Shown piece after piece: positions 17,507 through 27,153 of a DNA stretch of 39,160 bases. Each line of letters opens with the position of its first letter. The stretch's first letter is position 1. The translations under genes and the position numbers were made by a program. The notes under the pieces are model-generated. The model was not told where the DNA came from. It worked only from the letters and a program-made list of their open reading frames with translations, and did no database searches. Source of the DNA: an uncultured Succinivibrionaceae bacterium. Its GTDB lineage: Bacteria; Pseudomonadota; Gammaproteobacteria; Enterobacterales; Succinivibrionaceae. The stretch covers positions 1-39,160 of the forward strand of contig CALXYT010000018.1 in assembly GCA_944393045.1 (NCBI GenBank), written 5' to 3'.

Positions 17507-18896
17507 AAAAGTGGCAGATCATAATAGTCAAACAAGGCTCACTGGTCTTCGTATTTTAGCAACCTGCTTAAAAGATACTAGTAAATTACCTCTTAGATTA
17601 TTTATCGCAGCAACACTTACAGGTATGCTGACAGGTTTTATTTGCGCATTTTTTGAGATAATCCCTGCTTACCTGAATTTTATAAGAGTAGAGTATTTAT
17701 CACCCCTTGGGGATACTTCTTATTTAAAGTATGCAGTGGCCTTTGTAATTAGTGCAATTTTAGGGGCTGTTGCGATATTTTTAACTAAAGCCTTTGCTCC
17801 TGAGGCAGGAGGCTCGGGCATTCCTGAAATAGAAGGGGCGTTAATAAATTTGCGTCCTGTGCGTTTCTGGCGAGTTTTATCAGTTAAGTTCTTTGGTGGT
17901 ATTTGCTCGCTTTCATCTGGTATGGTACTAGGGCGAGAGGGGCCTTCTATTCAGATTGGTGGTAATTTAGGGGCGTTGGTCTCTCATTCTTTACGCTTAA
18001 AGCAAGATGAGTTTCATATTCTTCTTGCAGCAGGGGCCGCATCTGGTCTTGCCAGCGCCTTTAATGCTCCACTTGCTGGAGTATTATTTGTGCTTGAAGA
18101 GCTTAGGCCTCAGTTTAAATTCTCTAAAAGATCTGTTTGCGTGGTCTTTATTTCCGTAATAGTCTCAACTATAACTCGAGATAATTTCTCAGGAGTATAT
18201 CCGGTCTTTGATTTACCAGGTTATGCTATGGTTGATTTAAAAGATTTATATATCTTTGTGCTATTTGGGATTATTGTAGGAGTCTGTGGGGTGATGTTTA
18301 ATAAACTTGTAGGTATTATGCAAAACACCTATCAGCGTTTATATAATGGTAGCATTATTAGAGCCGTTATAATAGTAGCTGTTTTAGCAGGGTGCTATGG
18401 TATTTTATCCATTCAGATTCCTGAGGTTACAGGATCTGGCATGAGGTTTATTCCTGAGTGGATAGTAAGTGATTTATCAGTTGTTGCATTATTACTTATT
18501 TTAGTAGCTCGTCTAATTGGTATTTTACTATGCTTTTCATCTGGGATTCCCGGTGGCATCTTTGCTCCAAGTCTGGCATTGGGTACGCTTTTAGGTTCGA
18601 TGTGCGCAATGCAATTACTAAAGCTTGATATGATAAATTTTGATGTTGGGATATTAGCTATTATTGGGATGGGAGCATTTTTTGCGGCATCTGTAAGAGC
18701 ACCTGTAACAGGAATTATTTTAGTATGCGAGATGACTAATAACTTTGAGTTTTTATTACCTATGATGTGCACTGTGATAAGCGCATCTTATACTGCTGCA
18801 CTCCTTAATGGTAAGCCTATCTATACCCAAATCTTAGAGCGTACTATTAGAAACCAATCAAAAAGCAACCAACCAAAAAAATTATCCCCTAAATAA
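17499..18896 (+). CDS. clcA: H+/Cl- exchange transporter ClcA
   Basis: 465-residue CLC-family antiporter of the inner membrane, used in extreme acid resistance. All selectivity-filter motifs are present: GSGIPE (105-110), GREGP (145-149) with the gating glutamate Glu147, GIPGGIFAP (349-357), and the chloride-coordinating Tyr442 in KPIYTQIL. The internal proton glutamate in FVLEELRPQF (Glu201) is conserved, so it should be an exchanger rather than a channel. There are no CBS domains, as in E. coli ClcA (473 aa). No ribosome site is visible before ATG 17499. Confidence 0.95.
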   Translation: MDKKVADHNSQTRLTGLRILATCLKDTSKLPLRLFIAATLTGMLTGFICAFFEIIPAYLNFIRVEYLSPLGDTSYLKYAVAFVISAILGAVAIFLTKAFAPEAGGSGIPEIEGALINLRPVRFWRVLSVKFFGGICSLSSGMVLGREGPSIQIGGNLGALVSHSLRLKQDEFHILLAAGAASGLASAFNAPLAGVLFVLEELRPQFKFSKRSVCVVFISVIVSTITRDNFSGVYPVFDLPGYAMVDLKDLYIFVLFGIIVGVCGVMFNKLVGIMQNTYQRLYNGSIIRAVIIVAVLAGCYGILSIQIPEVTGSGMRFIPEWIVSDLSVVALLLILVARLIGILLCFSSGIPGGIFAPSLALGTLLGSMCAMQLLKLDMINFDVGILAIIGMGAFFAASVRAPVTGIILVCEMTNNFEFLLPMMCTVISASYTAALLNGKPIYTQILERTIRNQSKSNQPKKLSPK

Positions 18897-18897
18897 A

Positions 18898-18930
18898 TAT
18901 AACACTAAAAGTGTAACTTTTAGTGTTATA
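18898..18930. terminator. Perfect hairpin between clcA and ugd
   Basis: 15-bp perfect stem TATAACACTAAAAGT/ACTTTTAGTGTTATA with a 3-nt loop, immediately after the clcA stop and between convergent genes. No long T-tract on either side, so it may act as a weak bidirectional terminator or a 3' mRNA stabiliser. Confidence 0.65.
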
Positions 18931-18993
18931 TAACTACTATGAAAACAGAACTAAACGTAATTTAAAACTTTTAAACTTAAATTAGAACTTTCA

Positions 18994-20295
18994 TTATCTC
19001 CCAATACCATGATAAGTAAAGCCTTGGTTTTGGGCATCCTGAGCATTAAGCAGATTTCTAAAATCGCAGATGCACTTATGCTTCATAAGAGATGCGCATT
19101 TAGATAAATCCAGTTCCTTAAATTCCGGCCATTCTGTTAATACCGCTAACACCTCAGCATCTTTTAAGGTATCGTACATAGTTGGGGCATACTTAATCTT
19201 ATCACCTAAAATAAGCTCCGCATTCTTCATGCCTTGAGGGTCAAAGGCAGTAATTTTTGCATGAGGATTTTGCTCAAGGATAGCACTTACTATTTCCATA
19301 GCAGGGCTTTCACGGCAATCATCGGTCCCGTTTTTAAAGGTTAGCCCAAGTATTGCAATATTTGGGGCAGGGGTAGTACTTGCTGCTAGAATCTTAGTAG
19401 CCATTTTCTTTTTACGAGCAATATTGCCGGTAATAGTTGCTTCAATTAGTGATAGCTCAACATTATACTGCTTAGACATAAACTTTAAGGCTTGGGTATC
19501 CTTGGGGAAACAGCTTCCACCAAAGCCGGGACCAGGATTTAAAAACTTAGTACCAATGCGAGTATCCAAGCCCATACCTTTTGCAACTTCAAGGACATTT
19601 GCTCCTGTTGCCTCACAAAAATCAGCAATTTCATTGATATATTGAATTTTAATAGCTAAAAAAGAGTTTGAGGCATACTTAATAGTTTCAGATGAACGGC
19701 GTTTTACATAAAGGATATTAGTCTTTGAGGCAAAAGGTTCATAAAGTTTTGTAATAACCTTAGTAGCTTTTTCATTATCGGAACCTACAATTATGCGGTC
19801 AGGATTAAAGAAATCATAAACGGCATAACCTTCTCGTAAAAATTCAGGTAATGATACTACATCAAATTGCGCTTGTGGATTTGCTTTACTAATCAACTCT
19901 TCAAGCTTATCACCAGTGCCAATAGGTACTGTTGATTTAGTAGCAATTACTGTGTAGTCAGTAATATATTGCGCAAGCTCAGTAGCTGCCGCATAGATAT
20001 ACTTTAAATCAGCTTCTTTAGTAACAGGATGTGGTGGAGTTCCTACGGCAATAATTACTACATCAGCTCCAGAAACTCCTTCTTCCATAGAAGTGGTAAA
20101 GGTAATATTACCGTTCTGATGATTTTTCTTTAATAAATCTTCTAACCCATCCTCAAAAAGCGTAATTTTGCCTTCTCGTAAAGAAGTAATTTTTTTTGTA
20201 TCATTATCGATACATACTACTTTATTACCTAATTCTGCAAAGCCTACACCAGTAGGTAAGCCAACATACCCGGTTCCAATAATCGCAATTTTCAT
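18994..20295 (-). CDS. ugd: UDP-glucose 6-dehydrogenase
   Basis: 433-residue cytoplasmic NAD-dependent enzyme that oxidises UDP-glucose to UDP-glucuronate for surface polysaccharide synthesis. N-terminal Rossmann motif GTGYVG (7-12), ATKSTVPIGTG around Lys120, LPEFLREG, and the catalytic Cys262 in GFGGSCFPKD; the C-terminal UDP-binding domain has ILGLTFKNGTDDCRESPA. UDP-mannose or UDP-ManNAc dehydrogenases share the fold, but the GFGGSCFPKD context and length favour Ugd. It is monocistronic, with no sugar-nucleotide genes beside it. Confidence 0.92.
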   Translation of the reverse strand: MKIAIIGTGYVGLPTGVGFAELGNKVVCIDNDTKKITSLREGKITLFEDGLEDLLKKNHQNGNITFTTSMEEGVSGADVVIIAVGTPPHPVTKEADLKYIYAAATELAQYITDYTVIATKSTVPIGTGDKLEELISKANPQAQFDVVSLPEFLREGYAVYDFFNPDRIIVGSDNEKATKVITKLYEPFASKTNILYVKRRSSETIKYASNSFLAIKIQYINEIADFCEATGANVLEVAKGMGLDTRIGTKFLNPGPGFGGSCFPKDTQALKFMSKQYNVELSLIEATITGNIARKKKMATKILAASTTPAPNIAILGLTFKNGTDDCRESPAMEIVSAILEQNPHAKITAFDPQGMKNAELILGDKIKYAPTMYDTLKDAEVLAVLTEWPEFKELDLSKCASLMKHKCICDFRNLLNAQDAQNQGFTYHGIGR

Positions 20296-20459
20296 GTAAA
20301 GCCTGCTTTGTCTTATTTAATAATGCTAAAAAATATAATAGAGTAATTATAAAGATTCTAGTATCTTTTGTATAGAAAGTTATTTGTTAAATAAGCCATA
20401 GCTCCAAACTTTTTTTAAAATTTAGCAAAATACAGCAAAATAACACTAAAACCATAAAG

Positions 20460-20485
20460 AAAGCGATACCAAGAAGTATCGCTTT
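20460..20485 (-). terminator. Intrinsic terminator of the leucine-rich repeat gene
   Basis: Stem AAAGCGATAC/GTATCGCTTT with a 6-nt loop, downstream of the minus-strand repeat gene and upstream of ugd. A T-rich stretch follows on both strands. Confidence 0.8.
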
Positions 20486-20551
20486 TTAAGGAAAAACTAT
20501 AAGAAAACTAAAAAAACAATTAAATCAAAAAAACAATAACCCTAAAATAAT

Positions 20552-22945
20552 TTAAGATACTAAGTTTGGCATGGTTTCCTTATTTACCCAAGAAGGCAGT
20601 GGGGTACTAAGGAAGATATTATTAGTCTTATAAGCTTTTGACAAATTAAGTTTTGGGATAGTAGTAAGTTTTGGGCAGTTAAGGAACATTCCTTCACATT
20701 CAACTACATCATTAGTATGCATAGCTGAAACTTCTTCCAAAGCAATGCAACCTGCAAAGGTGTAGTTCATATACTTAACCCCCCATGTATCAAAATCTAA
20801 GACACTTTGCAGTGAGATACAATCAGCAAACATCTTAGTCATGTTTTTAGCGCTTGAGGTATTAAACACACCTAAATTTGTAAGCGAACGACACCCTTCA
20901 AGCATGCTCTCAAAATCTTTAACCTTAGATGTATCATAACTTGCAATAGCAGTAATAGCACTGCAATCCTTAAAGGCTTTAGCTAGGGTGGTAACGTTAC
21001 TGGTATTGAGCATTGGAAGTCTTGTTAAGCTCTCGCATCCTTCAAAAATACTTTCCATAGATTCAACTTTGGCAGTTTTTAATTCAGGTGCTTTAGTTAA
21101 GGATTTACAGTTTAAGAACATACCATCCATTTTACGTACATTGCTGGTATTAAAGTTGCCGATATGAACTAAATTTACACAATTAGCAAACATCTGACGC
21201 ATATCAGTTGCCTGATATGTTTCAAATTCTGCTACTTCCTCTAAAGCGCTGCATTCCGCAAAACATCTGTTTAAATTGCGCACACTGCTGGTTTTCAGCT
21301 GTGGGGCTTTTATTAAAGATGAGCAATTAGCAAAGGTTTCAAATAAATCGGTAGCATTTACAATATTAAATTCAGAAAGCTCTGTTAAAGATGAGCAGCC
21401 ACTAAACATGCCTGTAAGAGTCTGAGCGTTTATAAGGTTATACTTTGGTACATTTTTAAGATTATTACAACCTTTAAACATATTGCGAACATCGGTAGCT
21501 GCTGAGGTATCAAGCTCTGGAGCATTTTCTAAGGCGCTGCAACCTAAGAACATATCACGCATTGATAGGCAGTTAGCAGTATTAGTTAAGGAGACATCAG
21601 TAAGTTTTACGCAATCGCGGAACATGCCCCACATGGTTGTTACCTTTGGACAATCAAAGGTAGGAACTTTTAGAAGATTTGGGCAATCTCGGAACATTTC
21701 GTTCATGTTCTCAATATCGTTCACCTCAAAACTTGGTACTTCTTCCAAGGAGAAGCATTCTTTAAATAAAGAGGCAAGGGATCTTACACGTGGAGCAATG
21801 ATTATATCGAAAGTAATCTTTTTTACCTTGGCAGAGAACGGTGAACCAATCCCATCAAAAGCTGTGTAGTCAGTATCATAGTTAATGATAAGCTTACTTA
21901 AATCATTATTTTCAATACGACTTATTACACTTGGAGTAATATCTTCACGTCTATTAAGAACGATAATATCATCTGGTAAATCTTTTGGGTCAATATCATC
22001 AGCTCTCTTGGAAGCTTGCGCATTGCCTACAGGTGCACTAAAACTATTGGTAACGGGGAAATCCTGCGCACTAACACCACTAGCACTACTTACAGCACTA
22101 TTACTGTTTACATTATTATTGCTATTAAATAAATCATGAGCATTGCTAGCACTGATTTTAGAGTTTTCATCATTTAACATTTCATTTAGAGCAACAGCTG
22201 CTTTGGCATTTTCTCCAACTGAATTTTGGGTAAAACGTGGAGCATATACAGCATCTGGATCCTTTGGCGTTCTTTTAATGGTCTCAATTTTAGGTACAGT
22301 GCCATGAATTAACTCCTCAAGAGTAATAGCTCTTTTTTTAGCAGGTTTAAGTTTTAATTCAGGCTTTGGAGTGCTCTCATTTGCCATAGCACCAGCAGTG
22401 CCTCTTGTGCCGGCAGCAGCTCCACTACTAGGATTAAAGGAGGTAGTAGTATTAACATTACTACTTAGATTCTCCCTAACATTATCATTAGTAGCACTAA
22501 TATCGGCACTTGCAGTATTTCTTATCTCCTGGTTTGGTGCTTGAGAAGTTAATGTTTGGTTATTTGCATTAAAGCTAGGAGCAGCTTTAGTATTCGTTTC
22601 CTGATAGAGATTATCATTTTCAGTTACATTGATGCTCTCTTGGTTTTCCTGATTACTTACTACTACATCAGCTGGTTCTGATTCATAAACCTTAAGGTTC
22701 TCAACTGTATCGGTACTGCTATTATTAGTTTGAGAAGGTGTGGCATTTTGGGAGCCGGAAGAGCTTATGGTACTTCCATTATAGGCATTATAGGAAGATG
22801 ACGAATCTTCGTTTTCCTTTTTAAAAAAGGAGGTAATGGTTCGTTCTGAACGGTTAGCTAATTTAGACTGTTTACCCTGATAATTTAAAAAGATAAATAA
22901 GCCAATGCCACCAATGATAATAAGTAATAGAAAATAAAACATCAA
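20552..22945 (-). CDS. Membrane-anchored BspA-like (DUF285-type) leucine-rich repeat protein
   Basis: 797 residues. One N-terminal hydrophobic helix (about residues 3-20) is followed by basic residues (KQSKLANR). A long Asn/Ser/Thr/Gln-rich disordered linker runs to about residue 340. The C-terminus holds sixteen exactly 24-residue repeats (about 389-772) plus a partial one, with consensus like MxxMFxxCxxLxxxPxFxTSNVTx. MF at positions 5-6 and Cys at position 9 are nearly invariant. These are DUF285/BspA-type repeats, usually found in surface proteins that bind host matrix. Here there is no cleavable signal, and basic residues after the helix favour a cytoplasmic C-terminus, as in ZipA. Topology is therefore open. 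Ribosome site GGAG before ATG 22945. Confidence 0.85.
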   Translation of the reverse strand: MMFYFLLLIIIGGIGLFIFLNYQGKQSKLANRSERTITSFFKKENEDSSSSYNAYNGSTISSSGSQNATPSQTNNSSTDTVENLKVYESEPADVVVSNQENQESINVTENDNLYQETNTKAAPSFNANNQTLTSQAPNQEIRNTASADISATNDNVRENLSSNVNTTTSFNPSSGAAAGTRGTAGAMANESTPKPELKLKPAKKRAITLEELIHGTVPKIETIKRTPKDPDAVYAPRFTQNSVGENAKAAVALNEMLNDENSKISASNAHDLFNSNNNVNSNSAVSSASGVSAQDFPVTNSFSAPVGNAQASKRADDIDPKDLPDDIIVLNRREDITPSVISRIENNDLSKLIINYDTDYTAFDGIGSPFSAKVKKITFDIIIAPRVRSLASLFKECFSLEEVPSFEVNDIENMNEMFRDCPNLLKVPTFDCPKVTTMWGMFRDCVKLTDVSLTNTANCLSMRDMFLGCSALENAPELDTSAATDVRNMFKGCNNLKNVPKYNLINAQTLTGMFSGCSSLTELSEFNIVNATDLFETFANCSSLIKAPQLKTSSVRNLNRCFAECSALEEVAEFETYQATDMRQMFANCVNLVHIGNFNTSNVRKMDGMFLNCKSLTKAPELKTAKVESMESIFEGCESLTRLPMLNTSNVTTLAKAFKDCSAITAIASYDTSKVKDFESMLEGCRSLTNLGVFNTSSAKNMTKMFADCISLQSVLDFDTWGVKYMNYTFAGCIALEEVSAMHTNDVVECEGMFLNCPKLTTIPKLNLSKAYKTNNIFLSTPLPSWVNKETMPNLVS

Positions 22946-23226
22946 TTACTCCAAGCCTTAAATTCTAAGGATGTGTGCTAAATATTATAATTATTATAAA
23001 AGTTATTATTAAGTTATAAGGTAATAAGAAGTAAACTTTATCTCTTTAGTGCATCAAAAGCGTAATGATAAATTCAACAGTAGCTTACTCTCTAGTTTAC
23101 ACTACACTAACCGGAGTATTGTAATACGCATGAATATATTATGTAAAAAGATTTTAATAAAGTTTAAAAAAATATATTAAATCTCCCACAATTTTATGTA
23201 CAAAATTCTTACAAGAGTAAAAAAAA
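22946..23226. other. Intergenic region upstream of the repeat-protein gene
   Basis: AT-rich, with no gene. It must hold the promoter of the repeat-protein gene and contains a small GTATT-GT-AATAC palindrome near 23115. Nothing else is supported. Confidence 0.35.
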
Positions 23227-23262
23227 CAGAAATAATAAAAGTAAAGTTGCTCATTATTTCTG
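23219..23262 (-). terminator. Terminator of the his operon
   Basis: Perfect 10-bp stem CAGAAATAAT/ATTATTTCTG (23227-23236 and 23253-23262), followed on the minus strand by a long T-tract. About 40 nt after the hisIE stop. Confidence 0.85.
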
Positions 23263-23300
23263 CCTTAAGTTTTTAAATTGTGTTTTAGTAAAAAAACTTG

Positions 23301-23867
23301 TTACTGATGCTCAGTATGATTTTTACGAAATTCCCCAAAGACACTATCGATATCCTCAAGCTTAATGCCTTTAGTCGCAAAGTCATCTAAGATAGTCTTA
23401 AGTAATCTTGCTGCTGACTGAGGATCTTTTAAGAGGCGATAGTCATTTACCACATCTTGCAAGCTCTGGTTTGATGAAATTTCCTGTGGTTCATAAAGCG
23501 CAATATTAGAGCAGGTAGGGAGCATATGACCATCAAAACAGCTCTCAGTCCCTCTATGACAAGTAGGTCCTATAGGATCTGCTGCAATAAGTAAACAGTC
23601 TTTATCACAATCACAGGTTATGGCTTTTAAGTTTAAGTAGTGATGTGATTCCTCACCTTTAGTCCATAATCTTTGTTTAGTACGACTATAAAAAGTAACC
23701 TTGCCGATACTTAAAGTCTTTTGTAATGCCTCAAGATTCATAAAGCCCTGCATAAGTACCAGACCAGAACGGTAGTTCTGGACTATTACCGGCATTAAAT
23801 TATTAACTTTTTCCCAGGATAATTCTTCAGGTTTAAAATTTAATGTAAAGTTTTTAGTCACGGACAA
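23301..23867 (-). CDS. hisI: HisI phosphoribosyl-AMP cyclohydrolase with degenerate HisE domain
   Basis: 188 residues, last gene of the his operon, overlapping hisF by 14 nt. Residues about 15-115 are a complete HisI domain: [24 protein letters not shown], the metal-binding CDCDKDCLL, and [13 protein letters not shown]. In enterobacteria a HisE domain of about 88 residues follows (phosphoribosyl-ATP pyrophosphatase). Here only about 53 residues follow the linker. They match the HisE start ([19 protein letters not shown]) and end ([19 protein letters not shown]), but the central KVGEE..E and E-x-SDL metal-binding segments are absent. The cyclohydrolase should work; the pyrophosphatase probably does not. 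The frame is intact. Confidence 0.93.
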   Translation of the reverse strand: MSVTKNFTLNFKPEELSWEKVNNLMPVIVQNYRSGLVLMQGFMNLEALQKTLSIGKVTFYSRTKQRLWTKGEESHHYLNLKAITCDCDKDCLLIAADPIGPTCHRGTESCFDGHMLPTCSNIALYEPQEISSNQSLQDVVNDYRLLKDPQSAARLLKTILDDFATKGIKLEDIDSVFGEFRKNHTEHQ

Positions 23868-24627
23868 TCACTCCTTCCTTACGTAAATAATCCTTTAACT
23901 CCGGAATATGAATAAGCCCTTTATGAAAAACAGAAGCGGCCAAACATCCATCAACATTGGCAAGTTTAAAGCCATCTTTAAAGTGCTCCATAGATCCTGC
24001 TCCACCTGAGGCAATTAAAGGAACTTTACAAAGTGGACGAATGATATTAAGTTGCGTTAAGTCATAGCCTTGACGCATGCCATCTTGATTCATCATATTA
24101 AGCACTATTTCCCCGCAGCCCATGCTTTGCACTTTTTCGACCCAGGCAGGAGTAGTCCAGTTGGTCAGTAAAGTCTTACTTTCATCGCCTGTATATTGCT
24201 TAACTAAATATTCATTACGATCTTTATCGTAATAAGAATCAATCCCGCAAACTACGCATTGCACTCCAAAGCGATCAGCTAGACGGCTAATTAAGGTAGG
24301 ATCTGCTAGAGCAGGGGAGTTAATCGAAATCTTATCAGCCCCAAACTCTAAAATTCTTCTTGCATCTTCTACGCTTTTGATGCCACCAGCTACGCAAAAT
24401 GGAATATCGATAACCTCGGCAACTTTACTAACCCAGCTTTTATCAACTACACGAGCATCACTTGAGGCGGTAATATCATAAAACACTAGTTCATCAGCAC
24501 CTTCTTCGGCATATCTTTTAGCAAGATCAACAATTGAGCCCATAACCTCATGGTTGCGAAATTGTACACCTTTAACTACTACGCCATTTTTTACATCAAG
24601 GCAAGGGATTATTCGTTTGGCCAACAT
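23854..24627 (-). CDS. hisF: Imidazole glycerol phosphate synthase cyclase subunit
   Basis: 257-residue TIM-barrel subunit that, with HisH, converts PRFAR plus ammonia to IGP and AICAR. Catalytic Asp11 lies in [11 protein letters not shown] and the second acid in CGIDSYYD. Phosphate-binding elements [11 protein letters not shown] and [12 protein letters not shown] are present. The extra loop [16 protein letters not shown] is typical. It overlaps hisA by 19 nt and hisI by 14 nt, indicating tight translational coupling. Confidence 0.97.
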   Translation of the reverse strand: MLAKRIIPCLDVKNGVVVKGVQFRNHEVMGSIVDLAKRYAEEGADELVFYDITASSDARVVDKSWVSKVAEVIDIPFCVAGGIKSVEDARRILEFGADKISINSPALADPTLISRLADRFGVQCVVCGIDSYYDKDRNEYLVKQYTGDESKTLLTNWTTPAWVEKVQSMGCGEIVLNMMNQDGMRQGYDLTQLNIIRPLCKVPLIASGGAGSMEHFKDGFKLANVDGCLAASVFHKGLIHIPELKDYLRKEGVIVRD

Positions 24628-25349
24628 GCTAAAGCCTCCTTCACAGTGAATTTTTCTTCAAGTAAAGCACGCCCTAAAACTACATGGTTAGCTCCACTTG
24701 CACGTACTTTTTTCACATCTTCAATACAACCAATACCACCTGAGGCAATAAAGGAAATATCCTTAAACTTCTGGTGTAAATCGGCATAAAGTTCTACATT
24801 GGAGCCCTGTAAGGTACCATCTCTGCTAATATCGGTACAAAGGACATGTTTTAAGCCTACTTCCTGATATTGCTCAATTAAATCTTCAATAGTAACATTA
24901 CTGTTTTCTTGCCAGCCTTTTACCGCAATAAGACGCTGGCCACTAACTTTATCAATGTTAATATCAAGAGCAAGTACTATGTGCTCAGCTCCAAATTCAC
25001 GCATCCAGTCTTTAACTGTTACAATATCAGTTACAGCCTTTGAGCCAATAACCACTCGTTCTGCCCCGATAGTTAATAAATCCTCTACATCTTTTTTGGT
25101 TCTGATACCACCACCAATTTCAATAGGTACTGGAGTATTTTTAATAAGAGAGCTTATAACTTTAAGCTGACGGGCATTAGCATCTTTAGCACCATCAAGA
25201 TCGACTAGATGTAAAAACTTAGCACCTTCTTTTACGTATAAATCAAAACGTTCCTGTGCACTTTGGGTATACTGCGTTTTTTGGGCATAGTCACCTTGAT
25301 ATAATCTAACTACCTGCCCACCGATTAAGTCTATTGCCGGGATAATCAT
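24609..25349 (-). CDS. hisA: ProFAR isomerase
   Basis: 246-residue TIM-barrel Amadori isomerase that converts ProFAR to PRFAR. The N-terminal [19 protein letters not shown] carries catalytic Asp8; [14 protein letters not shown] carries the second acid. Phosphate sites [13 protein letters not shown] and [12 protein letters not shown] are present. 21 nt after hisH and overlapping hisF, as expected for the substrate-channelling order H-A-F. Confidence 0.97.
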   Translation of the reverse strand: MIIPAIDLIGGQVVRLYQGDYAQKTQYTQSAQERFDLYVKEGAKFLHLVDLDGAKDANARQLKVISSLIKNTPVPIEIGGGIRTKKDVEDLLTIGAERVVIGSKAVTDIVTVKDWMREFGAEHIVLALDINIDKVSGQRLIAVKGWQENSNVTIEDLIEQYQEVGLKHVLCTDISRDGTLQGSNVELYADLHQKFKDISFIASGGIGCIEDVKKVRASGANHVVLGRALLEEKFTVKEALACWPNE

Positions 25350-25370
25350 TGCGAGTACTAATCCTTATAA

Positions 25371-25985
25371 TTAGAGGTTAATGAAGTTTTCAAGGAACTT
25401 AGAGCCAGCTTTACCTGATTTTTCAGGGTGGAATTGTGCCCCAAAGAAGTTATTCTTTTGCACTACTGCAGTAAAATCCTCACCATAATTGGAGGTAGCA
25501 GCACTATCAGCACTAACCTCAAGTGCATAGGAATGCACAAAGTAAAAATAAGAGCCTTGCGCAATATTATTAAAAAGCGGGCAATCTTTAATGGTGTTTA
25601 CTCTATTCCATCCCATATGAGGCAGTGGTAAATTATCTGCTTTAAGTTTTACAATATTGCCCTTAACAATACCTAAGCATTTAATGTTTTCTGCATTTTC
25701 ATTCATGCGCTCTTCTGAGTACTGCGCAAGCATCTGCATACCTAAGCATATCCCTAAAACCGGTTTTTCTAAAGCGCAAATAATCTCTGGTAAATTGCGC
25801 TCTGCTAAATTACGCATTGCAGCTACTGCCGTACCAACTCCTGGTAAAATTAGTTTATCAGAAGCCAGGAGCACTGATTTTTCATTAGAAATTACAGGCT
25901 CTATATCTAATCTTTTTAAGGCATAAACTACTGATGATAAGTTAGCGCAACCTGTATCGATAATGGTAATTTTTGGTTTAACCAT
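25371..25985 (-). CDS. hisH: Imidazole glycerol phosphate synthase glutamine amidotransferase subunit
   Basis: 204-residue class I glutaminase that supplies ammonia to HisF. Catalytic triad: Cys80 in LGICLGMQML, His186 and Glu188 in AQFHPEKSG. The oxyanion strand LPGVGT is present. Start and stop codons of hisH and hisB overlap (TAATG), so the two are coupled. Confidence 0.96.
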   Translation of the reverse strand: MVKPKITIIDTGCANLSSVVYALKRLDIEPVISNEKSVLLASDKLILPGVGTAVAAMRNLAERNLPEIICALEKPVLGICLGMQMLAQYSEERMNENAENIKCLGIVKGNIVKLKADNLPLPHMGWNRVNTIKDCPLFNNIAQGSYFYFVHSYALEVSADSAATSNYGEDFTAVVQKNNFFGAQFHPEKSGKAGSKFLENFINL

Positions 25986-27085
25986 TATAAAACTCCTTTA
26001 CTTGAAGGTAATTCATAACCTTCTTTATGTAAAGCCTGACGCATAGCACGACCAAAGCCTTTAAAAATTGCCTCAACCTGATGATGAGTATTGCCTTCAC
26101 TTACGCTTATATGCATAGTTAATCCTAAGGCATATGCTAAACTTCTAAAGAAATGAGGCACCATTTCAGTTGTCATACCACCTACATTTTCACGCATAAA
26201 GGCAGCATCACACTTAAACTCAGCATAAGGTCTGCCGCTAATATCAAGCGCAACCTCAACGCCGTCTTCCATAGGTAGGCCATAAATATGGGCAATAACC
26301 TCATCCATAGCCAGCACAAAACCAAAGCGTCCAATACCACGCTTGTCACCTAAAGCCTCTTTGATAGCGGTACCTAAAGCAATACCTACATCTTCAATAG
26401 TATGGTGATCATCGACATATAAATCGCCAACAACTTTAAGTTTAATGCTAATTTGAGCATGAATGGCAATTTGCTCAAGCATATGGTCAAAAAAGCCGAT
26501 GCCAGTAGAAATTAAACTCTCTCCTGAATGGTCTAAATCTACCGTTAAACTAATTTGTGTTTCTTTAGTATTGCGTTCTACATGAGAAACTCGAGGTTTG
26601 GTAAGGATTAAATCTTTAATCATTGGCCAGTTCATATTAGAGCGATCATACTTAATAGGAGTTATATTTAAGTTATGCGCAAACTCCACATCAGTATCGC
26701 GATCGCCAATCATGTAACTATGCTCAAAATCTATGGCATTAGATGTTAAAAGTTCTCTTACAAGACCAAGTTTTGGTTTACGACATTCGCAGTTATCCTT
26801 CGGAAAATGCGGACAAATCAGAATATCATCAAACTTTATTCCTTCACTGGCTAAGATGGCTAATAAAAGATCATGAGGGCCTTTAAAAGTCTCATAAGGG
26901 TAGCTGGGGGTGCCAAGACCATCCTGATTGGAAACCATTATTAATTTATAACCGGCTCTAGCTAAAGCTTTTAAGGAGGAAATCACGTATGGTTCTAATT
27001 GTAATTTTTCAAAAGAGTCAATCTGAAAATCCTCAGGTTCGTTAATGATGGTTCCATCACGGTCAATAAAAAGGTATTTATCCAT
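25985..27085 (-). CDS. hisB: Bifunctional histidinol-phosphatase / imidazoleglycerol-phosphate dehydratase
   Basis: 366-residue fusion. The N-terminal HAD phosphatase has Asp8 and Asp10 in FIDRDGTIINEP and a Zn-binding Cys/His loop (CPHFPKDNCECRKPK). The C-terminal dehydratase (from about residue 167) has TGIGFFDHMLEQIA, DDHHTIEDVGIALG and HHQVEAIFKGFGRAMRQAL, which hold the di-manganese ligands. The fused form is typical of enterobacteria-like Gammaproteobacteria. 68 nt downstream of hisC. Confidence 0.97.
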   Translation of the reverse strand: MDKYLFIDRDGTIINEPEDFQIDSFEKLQLEPYVISSLKALARAGYKLIMVSNQDGLGTPSYPYETFKGPHDLLLAILASEGIKFDDILICPHFPKDNCECRKPKLGLVRELLTSNAIDFEHSYMIGDRDTDVEFAHNLNITPIKYDRSNMNWPMIKDLILTKPRVSHVERNTKETQISLTVDLDHSGESLISTGIGFFDHMLEQIAIHAQISIKLKVVGDLYVDDHHTIEDVGIALGTAIKEALGDKRGIGRFGFVLAMDEVIAHIYGLPMEDGVEVALDISGRPYAEFKCDAAFMRENVGGMTTEMVPHFFRSLAYALGLTMHISVSEGNTHHQVEAIFKGFGRAMRQALHKEGYELPSSKGVL

Positions 27086-27153
27086 AAAATACAGTTACTC
27101 TTGTAAAGTAAAATGGTGAGAATTGCTCTCACCTAATTGCTATAAGATATAAG

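Noticed and set aside
21483-22139. Plus-strand frames inside the repeat-protein gene
   Set aside because: Antisense shadows of the regular repeats and Asn/Ser-rich linker.
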